From contig CBDCXJ010000027.1 of assembly GCA_965223695.1 (NCBI GenBank), forward strand, positions 124,001 through 188,000: a stretch of DNA of 64,000 nucleotides, read 5' to 3'. The DNA is from JAUVPB01 sp965223695. GTDB lineage: Bacteria; Actinomycetota; Thermoleophilia; Gaiellales; Gaiellaceae. Shown piece by piece: positions 43,565-52,850 of this stretch. The position numbers and the translations under genes were made by a program. A model generated the notes under the pieces. That model made no database searches. It was not told the origin of the DNA and worked only from the letters and a program-made list of their open reading frames with translations. Position 1 is the first letter of the stretch. Each line of letters opens with the position of its first letter.

Positions 43565-45511
43565 CTAGCGCTCGACTCGCGCGGGGATCGGGCCGCGACC
43601 GCCGTTCGTGACATCGCTAGCCGAGCGCGTGCCGATGACGGTGGCGAGTGCCTCGACAAGCACGCCGTTCTCTTCCGGAGTGCGCGAGGCGATGCGGAGG
43701 TAACGGTCTGCTTCGGGCATGCTCTTCGACGCGCAGTCCTTGATCAGGATGTTGTGTTCCACGTAGAGCCGGCGCGCGACCTCGGGGGCCGACGCGGCGG
43801 CGTCGCCGAGCCGGGCGAGAATGAAGTTCGCGTCCGGCCGAATCGGCTCGAGGTCGGGGATCGCACCCAGATCGTCATAGAGCGCCGAGCACGTTGCTCG
43901 CGTTTCGTCGCAGCTCGCGGCGAACTCGCTCCGGTAGCGCCCAACCGTGCGGAGGAACTGCTCGGCGAGGCCGTTGACGTTCCAGATCGGCAGGGCACGG
44001 CGCACCGCGTTGATAAACGCGCGGTCGGCGCTCAGTAGGTAACCGATGCGTAGGCCAGCGATCCCGAAGACCTTGCTCATGCTCTTGATGACAACGAGGT
44101 TTGGGTGCACCTGGATCGCGTTCTCGAGGGTGCTGCGCTCACCGTCGCGCGCGAACTCGATGAACGATTCGTCGACGATCAGCCGGCAGTTGCCGGCCTC
44201 TAGACTCTGGACGAGCCGGTCGAGGTCCGAGCGCGACACCGAGAGCGCCGTCGGGTTGTTTGGCGTGACCACGATCGCCGTGTCCGACTTCCACTCGATC
44301 GCCGATTTGGCGAACGCGTCGACGTCGAGCTCGAACGTGACGGGGTCGAGCGGGAAGCGGTTGAGCCCGTCCGGGGCGATCACCTCTTCGTACTCGTTGA
44401 ACGAGGGTGTCGGGATCGTCATCCGCTGCATGAACTGGTTGCCCAGGACCTTGATCAGCTCGGCGCCACCGTTCGCGACGGCGAGCTGGCCCGGCTCGGC
44501 GCCGTTCCAGTCGGCTACCAGACGCGCGAGCTCCTGTTGGCCCACCGGGTAGTTGGTGACGATCTCGTGCAGATCGTCGCGGAAGACATCCATCATCGCG
44601 GCGGGTGGGAAGTACATGTTGTAGAGGTAGGAGTGATCGACGAATCCGTAGCGCCAGTAGGACCCGTGGAGGCGCTGGATCGGGTCGTACTGAGCCTCGC
44701 GATCGAGGAACCGGAACTCGGCCGCGTCCAGGTCGCGGGGGTCATCGACCTCGTACCAGCGGTGGCTCGAGACATCAATGGCGGCCAGGTTGCGCAGCGA
44801 GCCGTCGGCGACACAGTCCTGCAGCACCGTCTCGTAGTAGCGGTCGACGTGGCCGCCCTCGACGGCGCGACAGAGCCTCGGAACCACAAGGTCGCGCAGG
44901 AGCGCCTCGCGGAGCAAGTAGATATTGACGGTCTTGAGGGCGTTCTCGAAGTCGAAGCCGGGCCCCTGCTCCGTGCCGAGAGTGAAGCTGGTGACGTAGT
45001 CGCCGGCGTTGCGGTGTACGACCGTGCCGGACAGCGGCCGCTCAAACGGCGCGACTGCGGCGCTGCTTCCGGGCACCTCGAGGAGTGCGCCGACCACCTC
45101 GGCGTCGAAGACGACGTCGGCTTCGAGGAGGAGGACGTCCTGGTTGAGGTAGTGGCGCGCGTCCCAGAGCGAACGGATGTTGTTCGTCGACGCGAAGTCA
45201 GGCGCCTTGACGTAGTGGATCGCTAGCCCGGCGTACGACTCACCGATACGGTCGCGAATCGCGTCGCCGCCGTGCCCGATCACGATGACGGCTTCGTCGA
45301 GTCCCTGCTCCGCCAGCCCATCCATCGTCCGGACCAGCAATGGCGCCCCACCGATCTCGACGAGGCATTTCGGCATGTTCTCGGTCAACGACTGTAGGCG
45401 GGAGCCTTTGCCCGCAGCGAGGATCACCGCGCGGCTCACGCCCCGCCAGTCGCGGTTCGACGCGCGGAGCGCGTGGCTATGGCGGGTTGCCGATTGCAGG
45501 TTGACGGCCAC
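43565..45511 (-). CDS. Nucleotidyltransferase-PLP enzyme fusion (LicC-like cytidylyltransferase + HisC/CobD-like domain)
   Basis: 648 residues from a GTG at 45511 (AGGAG 9 bases upstream, 2 bases after the previous stop; an alternative GTG is at 45439). Residues about 27-270 are a nucleotidyltransferase: RAVILAAGKGSRLQSLTENM with PKCLVEIGGAPLL, and DVLLLEADVVFD for the metal Asp. Residues about 280-640 are a fold-type I PLP enzyme: AVANGGAELIKVLG, TPNNPTALSV, and SMSKVFGIAGLRIGYL with the Schiff-base Lys near 480. Similar fusions occur in phosphonate or phospho-ethanolamine activation (for example PntC, with a different transaminase class). Given the LicD neighbour, it may make a phospho-amine and activate it as a CDP derivative. 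The fusion is certain; substrates are inferred. Confidence 0.82.
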   Translation of the reverse strand: MAVNLQSATRHSHALRASNRDWRGVSRAVILAAGKGSRLQSLTENMPKCLVEIGGAPLLVRTMDGLAEQGLDEAVIVIGHGGDAIRDRIGESYAGLAIHYVKAPDFASTNNIRSLWDARHYLNQDVLLLEADVVFDAEVVGALLEVPGSSAAVAPFERPLSGTVVHRNAGDYVTSFTLGTEQGPGFDFENALKTVNIYLLREALLRDLVVPRLCRAVEGGHVDRYYETVLQDCVADGSLRNLAAIDVSSHRWYEVDDPRDLDAAEFRFLDREAQYDPIQRLHGSYWRYGFVDHSYLYNMYFPPAAMMDVFRDDLHEIVTNYPVGQQELARLVADWNGAEPGQLAVANGGAELIKVLGNQFMQRMTIPTPSFNEYEEVIAPDGLNRFPLDPVTFELDVDAFAKSAIEWKSDTAIVVTPNNPTALSVSRSDLDRLVQSLEAGNCRLIVDESFIEFARDGERSTLENAIQVHPNLVVIKSMSKVFGIAGLRIGYLLSADRAFINAVRRALPIWNVNGLAEQFLRTVGRYRSEFAASCDETRATCSALYDDLGAIPDLEPIRPDANFILARLGDAAASAPEVARRLYVEHNILIKDCASKSMPEADRYLRIASRTPEENGVLVEALATVIGTRSASDVTNGGRGPIPARVER

Positions 45512-45513
45512 CG

Positions 45514-46749
45514 CTAGGCTCCTGCGCCGGCCACTGCCTCAACCATCGCTGTGTCGCTGGATGACCGTTGATCGGCGGTCGAAGCGGTGAAGTACTCGTG
45601 GAGACGGTCGATCGCCTCGTTGTAGCGTTCGTTGCAGAAGGCGAGCCGGAGGTCGTGTGGCACGCCGAAGTCGGTGCCGGGCACGACGGCGACGTGCGAC
45701 GTGGCCAGGATGTCGCGCGCCAGCTCTTTTGAGGACGCGAAGCCCTTGGCCTTGTTCCAGTCCTGGCACCGAAGCATCGCGTAGAAGCCGCCTTCGGCGG
45801 CGACGGGCTCGCAACCGGTGCCGCTCAAGCGCTCGGTCGTGTACTCGGCGCGCGAGCGGTAGACACGGTTCAACTCCTCGGGGCTGTCCTCGTCCTCGAG
45901 GGCGGCGATCATCCCGTACTGGTACGCAGGATCAGTACAAAGCAGTGTGTGCTGCTGGATCACACGCAGGTTGGTTTGCAGCTCCTGTGGCAGCAGCGCA
46001 AAGCCGATCCGCTTCGTGTACATGCGGTAGCCCTTGGAGAAGCTGTTGGTGACGATCGTCATGTCGGCGTGCTCGGGGAAGAGCGCCAGCGGCGAGTGGA
46101 ACTTCTCGTAGAACATCGTGTTGTTGTAGATCTCGTCGTTCAGCACATAGGCGTTGCCATCGATGACGTCGTACATCTCGCGCATCTCGCTCGGCGTGAC
46201 GACGTTGCCCACCGGGTTGCCGGGTGAGTTGATAACGACCAGCGACGTGCGCTCTGGCGAGAAGTTCGCTCGGAACGAGTCCATGTCGACGCGCTTGGTC
46301 TCGACGTCTATGTCGTAGAACTTCACCGTCGCACCGGCCAGCTTCGAGCAGTAGAGGTAGAGCGCGTAGTACGGCCGCGGAATCATGATCTCGAACTCGG
46401 GACCGGATACGAGTTGGAAGATGTTGCGGAAGATCGGCGAGCTGCCGGTATTCACGATGACGCGGTCCGCGGACACGTCGGCGCCGTGCTTGCGGCCGTA
46501 GAACTTTGCGATCGCCTCGCGCAGCTCGGGTAGGCCCTCGGGATACACGCGCCGAACGAACTTAGGGTCGTGGAGCCTCTGGACCATCGAGTCGAGGACG
46601 ACGCTGGGCATTGGCATCTCGGTCACACCGATCGTGAGCTTTAGGACGTCGGCGCCCTCGTTCTCGATCAGCTCGTCGGCGAGTTCGTCCAGCACGAACA
46701 TCTGGAACTCGAGATCGGACGGCATGAAGTCTCTGATGGTTCGTGGCAT
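45514..46749 (-). CDS. Class I/II PLP-dependent aminotransferase
   Basis: 411 residues from the ATG at 46749, with AAGGAGG 6 bases upstream. Fold-type I marks: VIVNTGSSPIFRNIFQLVSG, INSPGNPVGNVVTPSEM, YVLNDEIYNNTMFYEKFHSP for the cofactor Asp/Tyr, and TNSFSKGYRMYTKRIGFALL with the Schiff-base Lys near 239, then an Arg in HDLRLAFC for the substrate carboxylate. It is an aspartate/aromatic-type enzyme that would supply or consume an amino acid. It is the first gene of the operon, with the nucleotidyltransferase fusion beginning 2 bases after its stop, so its product probably feeds that enzyme. Confidence 0.85.
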   Translation of the reverse strand: MPRTIRDFMPSDLEFQMFVLDELADELIENEGADVLKLTIGVTEMPMPSVVLDSMVQRLHDPKFVRRVYPEGLPELREAIAKFYGRKHGADVSADRVIVNTGSSPIFRNIFQLVSGPEFEIMIPRPYYALYLYCSKLAGATVKFYDIDVETKRVDMDSFRANFSPERTSLVVINSPGNPVGNVVTPSEMREMYDVIDGNAYVLNDEIYNNTMFYEKFHSPLALFPEHADMTIVTNSFSKGYRMYTKRIGFALLPQELQTNLRVIQQHTLLCTDPAYQYGMIAALEDEDSPEELNRVYRSRAEYTTERLSGTGCEPVAAEGGFYAMLRCQDWNKAKGFASSKELARDILATSHVAVVPGTDFGVPHDLRLAFCNERYNEAIDRLHEYFTASTADQRSSSDTAMVEAVAGAGA

Positions 46750-47010
46750 TACGGCCTCCTTGTGCACTCGTCGATCCGGCGCAAGCGAGCGGAGGGCTCG
46801 GCGCGGGATGCGGGCCTCGGCAGCAATCGACCAGGGTCGCGCCAGCAGGAGGCAGACAACGGGCCTGAAAGAATCTGACGAAGATCTGTGGCGATCATAC
46901 GCTGCGCGACATGAGTCGTCGCGGGAGCCTGGGCCCAACCCCGGTGGGGTCGTCGTTTGGGCACAAATCAGATTCGAGCGTTCGCGCGCGCTGCACGCCG
47001 TTCGCAGTTT

Positions 47011-47460
47011 CTAGCCAGCTCGGATCTCGATCACCCTCGCCGTCCAGGCTCCAGCCGGAGCCGCGATCTCGACGGCATCGCCGACGCGTTTACCGAGGAG
47101 CGCGCCACCGAGCGGCGACGATGTAGAGGCTGTCCCGCTTCCGCCGAGGCTCGAGATCTCGACATTGAGTTTCTCGCCGGTCTCGTCTTCGACGACCACG
47201 TGGCTGCCGACACCGATGATCTCCTCTTTCGGTGCTTCGACCACCACGGCGGAGTCCAGCCGCGCTCGAAGAATCGTGATCTTCCGTTCGAGCAGAGCTT
47301 GCTCGTTCTTGGCCGCGTGGTATTCGAAGTTCTCGGACAGGTCGCCGTGGCCCCGCGCGACACTGATCGCCGCGACGATCTCGGCCCGCCGTGGGCCCTC
47401 GAGCTCAGCCAACTCCTCAGTCAGCTGGCGTTGCTGCGCGGGTGTGAGCTGGTCGGTCAT
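47011..47460 (-). CDS. greA: Transcription elongation factor GreA
   Basis: 149 residues from the ATG at 47460 (the frame is open 19 codons further but that lacks similarity). N-terminal coiled coil (QQRQLTEELAELEGPRRAEI) with the tip motif HGDLSENFEYHAAKNEQALL, whose acidic residues enter the RNA polymerase secondary channel and stimulate cleavage of backtracked RNA. The C-terminal FKBP-like domain includes EKLNVEIS, SPLGGALLGKRVGDAVEI. It is monocistronic by spacing. Confidence 0.92.
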   Translation of the reverse strand: MTDQLTPAQQRQLTEELAELEGPRRAEIVAAISVARGHGDLSENFEYHAAKNEQALLERKITILRARLDSAVVVEAPKEEIIGVGSHVVVEDETGEKLNVEISSLGGSGTASTSSPLGGALLGKRVGDAVEIAAPAGAWTARVIEIRAG

Positions 47461-47591
47461 GCTCGGCGGGATCCCATCGCCAGAGGCTAGCTCTTCCGGG
47501 CCGAACCGTCCGAGCAACCGGATACACGTTGCTAGATGGGAACTTTGCGCCGGCTAGGCGCGCCGCAGGCGGGCAGCTCCACATGCTCGGT

Positions 47592-49391
47592 TCAGGGTAG
47601 GACGCCGGCGTAGGCCACCTGAGAGCGGGGAGAGGCGGCCGCTTCGCAGAGCCCCGAATCCGGATCGCGGGCCACCGCGACCACGCGCCCGTGTTCCCAC
47701 GGACCGCTTCGCGCAACGCGGTGCCCGCGGCGCTCGAGCTCGGCGATGGCGTCCTCGCCGATGCGTGTCTCCGCCGCCATCCATCCTTGCTGGGCTAGGC
47801 GCGGATAGAACGAGCTCGGAAGGTGGGAGGTGTGCACCGTGGGAGCGTCGATCGCCGCTTGCAGATCGGCCCGGCCGTTGCCCTGCTCAGGGGCGAAGTC
47901 GGTCAGCTGGAGCATGAACTGGAGCGTCCACTGATCCTGCTGATCGCCTCCCGGTGTCCCGAACGCGATCGTTCGCCCATCGGCGACATGCGCCAGGCTG
48001 GGGGTCAGCGTGGTGCGCGGTCGCTTGCCGGGAGCCAGCGCATTCGGGTGGTCGGGGTCAAGACAGAACATCTGTGCGCGGGTGCCGATCGGAAAGCCGA
48101 GTGAGGGAATAACGGGCGACGACTGCACCCAGGCACCGCTCGGGGTCGCCGCCACGAGATTTCCCTCGCGATCGACCGCGTCGAGGTGCGTGGTATCACC
48201 ACGCCCGCGCGCAGCCGCAAAGGCGGCGGGCTCTTGCCACCATTCGTCGCCGGCTCCGGGCACGACGTTGTCATCGACCCACGGCCAACCCGCCGGATAG
48301 CTGCCAAGGCCGGGCCGGAACTCGAGCGACGCCGTCCCGAGATCGATGAAGGCCCGACGCTCGTCGGCGTACTCCGCCGAGAGGAGGCGCTCGAGCGGCA
48401 CGTCAACGAAGCGGGGGTCGCCGTAGTTCGCGTCACGATCGGCAAAGGCGAGCTTGGCGGCCTCGATGATCACGTGGAGCGCGTCGGCGCTCGCGAAGCC
48501 CATTGCTGCGAGATCGAAGCCTTCCAGCAAGCGAAGCTGCTGGAGGAACACCGGCCCCTGGCTCCAGGGAGCGCACTTGAAGACGCGGGTCCCGCGATAG
48601 TCGAGGGAGACCGGCTCCTCGATCTCGGCCTGGTAGCTCGCGAGGTCGTCTGCGTTCAGCAGCGCGGCGTTGCTCTGCCCCTCGTCATCGGCGGCGGGCC
48701 GGCGCACGAACGCGTCGATCTGCTCGGCGACCCAACCGCGGTAGAAGGCATCGCGGGCGGCGCGGATGCCCTGCTCGCGGCCGCCGCGCGCGTCGCGCTC
48801 GGCGTCGGCAAGGCGACCGAGGGTCTCTGCCCAGGCCGGGTTGCGTAGTCGAGCGCCCAGTGGGGGCACGGGGCTGTAGAGGGCCGCGCTCGTCGGCCAC
48901 AGTCGCTGGAACTTCTCCTCGGCCGCCACCAGGGTGTTGCGCAGGTAGGCGTAGAGCGGAAAGCCGGCCTCGGCGAGGCCGCGCGCCGGCGCGCTGACCG
49001 CGTCGAAGGAAAGCGTGCCGAAGCGCTCCAGCAGAACACACCAGGCGTCGAAGGCAGCGGGGACGGTCGCCGCGAGCAAACCGCTGCCCGGGATCCGGTC
49101 GCGGCCCAGCTGCTCGAACACTTCAATCGTCGCTGCTGCCGGTGCGCGCCCCTGCCCGGAGATCGCGTGGCAGTGCTCGCTCGAGGCCTCGTAGTAGAGG
49201 ATCGGAACCTCGCCGGCGGGGCCGTTCATGTGCGGCTCGAGCACCTGGAGCGCGAAGCCCATGGCGCAGGCCGCATCGGCTGCGTTGCCGCCCTCGGCGA
49301 GGACGCGCGCTCCGATCGAGGTGGCGAGGTAGTGCCCCGCGCTCACCGCCCCGCCGTAGCCGCAGAGGGTGGGCCGAGTCGTGAAGGCCAT
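47592..49391 (-). CDS. Gamma-glutamyltransferase family protein (Ntn hydrolase)
   Basis: 599 residues. The maturation site is RGRGDTTHLDAVDREGNLVA, with the nucleophile Thr at about 400, following the family rule of a TTH motif after D. N-terminal SIGARVLAEGGNAADAACAM and GFALQVLEPHMNG, and the C-terminal FGTPGGDQQDQWTLQFML, are standard. No signal peptide is visible, so it may be cytoplasmic, or a GGT-like acylase or hydrolase rather than a true glutathione enzyme. It is divergent from the GMC oxidoreductase with only about 30 bases between them. Confidence 0.85.
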   Translation of the reverse strand: MAFTTRPTLCGYGGAVSAGHYLATSIGARVLAEGGNAADAACAMGFALQVLEPHMNGPAGEVPILYYEASSEHCHAISGQGRAPAAATIEVFEQLGRDRIPGSGLLAATVPAAFDAWCVLLERFGTLSFDAVSAPARGLAEAGFPLYAYLRNTLVAAEEKFQRLWPTSAALYSPVPPLGARLRNPAWAETLGRLADAERDARGGREQGIRAARDAFYRGWVAEQIDAFVRRPAADDEGQSNAALLNADDLASYQAEIEEPVSLDYRGTRVFKCAPWSQGPVFLQQLRLLEGFDLAAMGFASADALHVIIEAAKLAFADRDANYGDPRFVDVPLERLLSAEYADERRAFIDLGTASLEFRPGLGSYPAGWPWVDDNVVPGAGDEWWQEPAAFAAARGRGDTTHLDAVDREGNLVAATPSGAWVQSSPVIPSLGFPIGTRAQMFCLDPDHPNALAPGKRPRTTLTPSLAHVADGRTIAFGTPGGDQQDQWTLQFMLQLTDFAPEQGNGRADLQAAIDAPTVHTSHLPSSFYPRLAQQGWMAAETRIGEDAIAELERRGHRVARSGPWEHGRVVAVARDPDSGLCEAAASPRSQVAYAGVLP

Positions 49392-49421
49392 GGGCCGCAG
49401 CGTAGGGTGTGGCCCACGCCC

Positions 49422-51050
49422 GTGGGAGCTGGAAAGACCCAGGAGCGCGTCGACGCCGTGATCATCGGTGCAGGTGCGTCTGGATCGGTCGCCGCCAGGT
49501 ACCTCGCCGAGGCCGGTTTCAGCGTCGTCTGTCTCGAGCAGGGGAAGTGGTTCGACGCCTCTGATTTCCCCGGCGACAAGCTCGAGTGGGAACTACTGGC
49601 GGGGGGTGCCTGGCATCCGAACCCGAATGTTCGGCGCAGTCCGTGGGACTATCCGTGCGACACATCTGACTCCGATCTGATGCCGCTGATGTTCAACGGG
49701 GTCGGCGGGAGCACGCTCCACTACGGAGCGCACTGGGTTCGCTTTCTGCCGCCTGACTTCCGCACCCGATCGCTCGACGGCGTCGGCGAGGACTGGCCGT
49801 TCGGCTACGAGGAGCTCGCTCCGTACTACGAGCAGGCCGAGCGTGCAATGGCCGTCTCGGGTCTGGGTGGCGACCCGGCGTATCCGCCGGGGCGCCCGCC
49901 GCCGCTGCCGCCGCATCCGATAGAGAAGAGCGGGCGGGTGGCCGCCGAGGCGATGAACGCGCTGGGCTGGCACTGGTGGCCGGCCGCGCTCGCGATCGCG
50001 TCGGCGCCCTACGAGGGGCTTGCGCAGTGTGTGCGGCGCGGAACCTGCCTGTCAGGCTGCCCCGACCAAGCGAAGGCCTCGACAGACGTCGCGCTCTGGC
50101 CGGCCGCCCTCGAGCATGGTGCGCGGTTGATCACCGGCGCGCGCGTCAGGGAGATCGCGATCGGGAACAGCGGTCTCGCCACTGGCGCTGTCTACGTCGA
50201 TCGGCAAGGTCGCGAGCACCACCAGGAGGCCTCGGTCGTCATCCTGGCCGCGAACGGCATCGGGACAGCGCGTCTGTTGCTGCTGTCGGCCTCCAACCGG
50301 CTCCCCGACGGCCTCGCGAACAGCTCCGGCCTGGTCGGTAAGGGCCTGATGATGCACCCCTACTCGGCGGTGAACGGGCTCGTGGGCGACGAGCTCGAGA
50401 GCTGGCTCGGCCCCGCGGGCGGCGCGATCAGATCGCTCGAGTTCTACGAGACCGATGTCTCGCGGGGTTTCGTGCGCGGCGCCAGCTGGCAGATCCTTCC
50501 CACCGGCGGGCCACTCGGGACCCTTCTTCGGGCCAGGGGTGGGCGGATCGACGCGGTCATGGGCGACGCCTTTCACTCGACGCTCGAAGAGTGCTTCCCT
50601 CACGCGCTCGAGTGGGGCCTCGTGGCCGAAGATCTCCCGGACGACGCGAACGCTGTGAGCCTCGCCCCAACGCTCACCGATTCGGACGGTGTGCCCGCCC
50701 CGAAGATCAGTTACCGGCTCTCTGAGAACACCCGCGCCATGGCCGACTTCCACATCACGCGGGTCGAGGAGGCGCTGCGCGCCGCCGGATCAGACAGCGT
50801 GAGCGCCACGCCACTAATGCCAGAGGGCACCGGGCACCTCTTCGGCACCGCCAGGATGGGAGCAGACCCGCAGACGTCGGTCGTCGATCAGTTCGGCCGG
50901 GCGCACGACGTCCCGAACCTCTACGTCATCGACGGAAGCATTTTTCCGACCTCGGCGGGAGTGCCTCCCGTCGCCACCATTTGCGCCGTGGCGCTTCGCT
51001 GCGTGACCACCATGATCGATGAGGCGGCTCAGCAGAAGGTTCCAGCGTGA
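49422..51050 (+). CDS. GMC-family FAD oxidoreductase
   Basis: About 542 residues from a GTG at 49422 (GTG 49407 and GTG 49458 are alternatives). The FAD-binding motif is AVIIGAGASGSVAARYLAEA; VGGSTLHYGAHWVRF is the second GMC region, and the C-terminal GTARMGADPQTSVVDQFGR, then LYVIDGSIFPTSAGVPPVAT, is typical. Cys-rich CVRRGTCLSGCPDQAK resembles the family of gluconate/sugar dehydrogenase large subunits. The stop overlaps the start of a gluconate 2-dehydrogenase subunit 3-like gene (GTGA), so the two subunits are coupled. It oxidises alcohol groups of sugars or sugar acids. No signal peptide or Tat motif is seen. Confidence 0.88.
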   Translation: MGAGKTQERVDAVIIGAGASGSVAARYLAEAGFSVVCLEQGKWFDASDFPGDKLEWELLAGGAWHPNPNVRRSPWDYPCDTSDSDLMPLMFNGVGGSTLHYGAHWVRFLPPDFRTRSLDGVGEDWPFGYEELAPYYEQAERAMAVSGLGGDPAYPPGRPPPLPPHPIEKSGRVAAEAMNALGWHWWPAALAIASAPYEGLAQCVRRGTCLSGCPDQAKASTDVALWPAALEHGARLITGARVREIAIGNSGLATGAVYVDRQGREHHQEASVVILAANGIGTARLLLLSASNRLPDGLANSSGLVGKGLMMHPYSAVNGLVGDELESWLGPAGGAIRSLEFYETDVSRGFVRGASWQILPTGGPLGTLLRARGGRIDAVMGDAFHSTLEECFPHALEWGLVAEDLPDDANAVSLAPTLTDSDGVPAPKISYRLSENTRAMADFHITRVEEALRAAGSDSVSATPLMPEGTGHLFGTARMGADPQTSVVDQFGRAHDVPNLYVIDGSIFPTSAGVPPVATICAVALRCVTTMIDEAAQQKVPA

Positions 51051-51487
51051 GCTGGGACCACCTCGATCTTCCGCGTGAGGCGCGGGCGACGTTCGCTGCG
51101 TTGCGCGACGTGCTGATCCCGGCGAGCGAAGGCATGCCGTCGGCGAGCGAAGCAGACCCCCGCGGCGAGTGGGCCAACCGTGTGCTCGCGGCACGTCCGG
51201 ATCTCAAGGAGGAGCTCGAGCGGACGGTCGAGCGGATGAGTCCGGCCGGCATCGAGGCGCAGATCGAGCGTCTCAGGCAGGAAGAGGCGCAGCGGTTTGC
51301 GACCCTGGCACTCGTCGTGACGGCGAGCTACCTCATCAACCCCCGGATCCACGAGCTACTCGGGTATCCCGGGCAGATCTCGCGCCCGCCGACCCCCGAT
51401 CAGGCCGATGCCTACCTCGACGGAGGGTCGCTGCTCGAGCCGGTGATGAAGTGGCAACCCCGCTACGGCGTGCAGGGATCCCAGTAG
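51047..51487 (+). CDS. Gluconate 2-dehydrogenase subunit 3-like protein
   Basis: 146 residues from a GTG overlapping the GMC stop. FAALRDVLIPASEGMPSASE at the N-terminus, a helical middle, and the terminal SLLEPVMKWQPRYGVQG belong to the gluconate_2-dh3 family, the small subunit that helps secretion or maturation of GMC-type dehydrogenases. Most relatives have a Tat signal; none is seen here, suggesting that the pair stays cytoplasmic or is anchored otherwise. Confidence 0.82.
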   Translation: MSWDHLDLPREARATFAALRDVLIPASEGMPSASEADPRGEWANRVLAARPDLKEELERTVERMSPAGIEAQIERLRQEEAQRFATLALVVTASYLINPRIHELLGYPGQISRPPTPDQADAYLDGGSLLEPVMKWQPRYGVQGSQ

Positions 51488-51608
51488 CGCTTGCGGCCAG
51501 CACGGGGAGCCCCGGCGAAAGCTGCTGCGCGCGGGCGTCATCCGGCGCTTGACTCGTAAGCACCGGTCGTTGACACTGCTCTCCCGGAGGCGCCTACTGG
51601 AAGCTCAG

Positions 51609-51764
51609 ATGTCGAAGCGAGGCCTGGCGGCGTTCGCGGTGCTCGTCCTCGCGGGAGTATTGGTTCTGGCCGCTTGCGGGGGGGAGGACGACGAGACGTG
51701 CTGCGCCATTCCGCCACCAGGTGCGCCAGCGAACATGCCGACCCAGTACACGGGCATCTCCTAG
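51609..51764 (+). CDS. Very small lipoprotein
   Basis: 51 residues: MSKRGLAAFAVLVLAGVLVL then AACGGEDDETCCAIPPPG. Signal peptidase II site LAAC at about residue 23 leaves a mature peptide of about 29 residues, with an adjacent Cys-Cys pair (ETCCAIP) that could bind metal or form a disulfide. The ATG at 51609 has a weak GGAGG-like site about 20 bases away, which lowers confidence. Function unknown. Confidence 0.5.
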   Translation: MSKRGLAAFAVLVLAGVLVLAACGGEDDETCCAIPPPGAPANMPTQYTGIS

Positions 51765-51819
51765 CGCGAGGGAACGCGATGGCACTCGATACCGTTGAAC
51801 AGGGCCCCAGCCGAGTCCG

Positions 51820-52803
51820 GTGAACATCTCCTGTGGACTTGCGCCGGCTCAAGAGTCGCCTGAACTCGCGACGCTAGCCGAGTCGCTCGGCTATCACCGC
51901 GTGTGGCTCTACGACTCGCCGGCTCTCCATGCCGACCTCTGGATGACTCTCGCGCGCGTCGCGGAGAGGACCGCGCAGATCGCGATCGGCGCGGGCGTGC
52001 TGGTGCCGAGCCTCCGGCATGTCATGGCCACTGCAGCCGCCGTCGCAACGCTCGAGGGGCTGGCGCCGGGCCGCGTGGCAGTGGGCGTCGGGACAGGGTT
52101 CACCGGGCGTCTGATGGTCGGCCAGCGACCGATGCGCTGGGCCGACGTCGAGGCGTATGTCGTCGCACTGAGACGGCTGCTCCAGGGAGAGGAGACCGAG
52201 GTCGACGGCGTCGTCCTGCAGATGCTGCATCCCGAGGGTTTCGTCGCGTCTCGGCCCATGGAAGTGCCGATCGTCGTCGCCGCCAACGGTCCCAAGGGCC
52301 TTCAGGTCGCTCGCGAGGTGGGAGACGGTGTCATGTCCGTGATGGAGCCGGTGGCCGGCTTCGACTGGTCGGTCGTCGCCGGCGGAGGCACGGTTCTCGA
52401 GCCGGATGAGGACCCGGCCTCCGAGCGCGCCGTCGCGGCCGCGGGCCCGCACATCACCATGCTCTACCACTACTTCTACGAGGTTCCCGGGGTCAGCCGA
52501 CGCATCGAGGATCTTCCGGGAGGCGCTGCTTGGCAAGCCAACGTCGATGCCATCCCCGAGAGCGTCCGGCACCTTCGGCTGCACGAGACGCACATGATCG
52601 ACGTCTCGGAGCGCGACCGGCCGATCGTCAACGCCGACTCGCTCCAGACATTCACATGGACGGGCACGGCGGAGCAGCTTCGGGCGAGGCTCGACGCGCT
52701 GCAGATGGGCGGCGCGACCGAGGTCTTCTACGAGCCGGCAGGCCCGGACGTTCGGCGCGAGCTGATGGCGTTCGCGGAGATGGCGGGCCTCGAGCGCCGG
52801 TAG
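51820..52803 (+). CDS. LLM-class (F420-type) oxidoreductase
   Basis: 327 residues from a GTG. Begins NISCGLAPAQESPELATLAE and shows GYHRVWLYDSPALHADLWMT, TLEGLAPGRVAVGVGTGFTG and MEVPIVVAANGPKGLQVARE, hallmarks of bacterial luciferase-like, F420-dependent enzymes. The C-terminal TAEQLRARLDALQMGGATEV region is normal. It converges on the UGSC operon with 47 bases between the stops. Substrate unknown. Confidence 0.85.
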   Translation: MNISCGLAPAQESPELATLAESLGYHRVWLYDSPALHADLWMTLARVAERTAQIAIGAGVLVPSLRHVMATAAAVATLEGLAPGRVAVGVGTGFTGRLMVGQRPMRWADVEAYVVALRRLLQGEETEVDGVVLQMLHPEGFVASRPMEVPIVVAANGPKGLQVAREVGDGVMSVMEPVAGFDWSVVAGGGTVLEPDEDPASERAVAAAGPHITMLYHYFYEVPGVSRRIEDLPGGAAWQANVDAIPESVRHLRLHETHMIDVSERDRPIVNADSLQTFTWTGTAEQLRARLDALQMGGATEVFYEPAGPDVRRELMAFAEMAGLERR

Positions 52804-52850
52804 GCGCCGCACGCTAGCCCGTACCGAAACGCGCGCGGGCCCGTCCTCCG

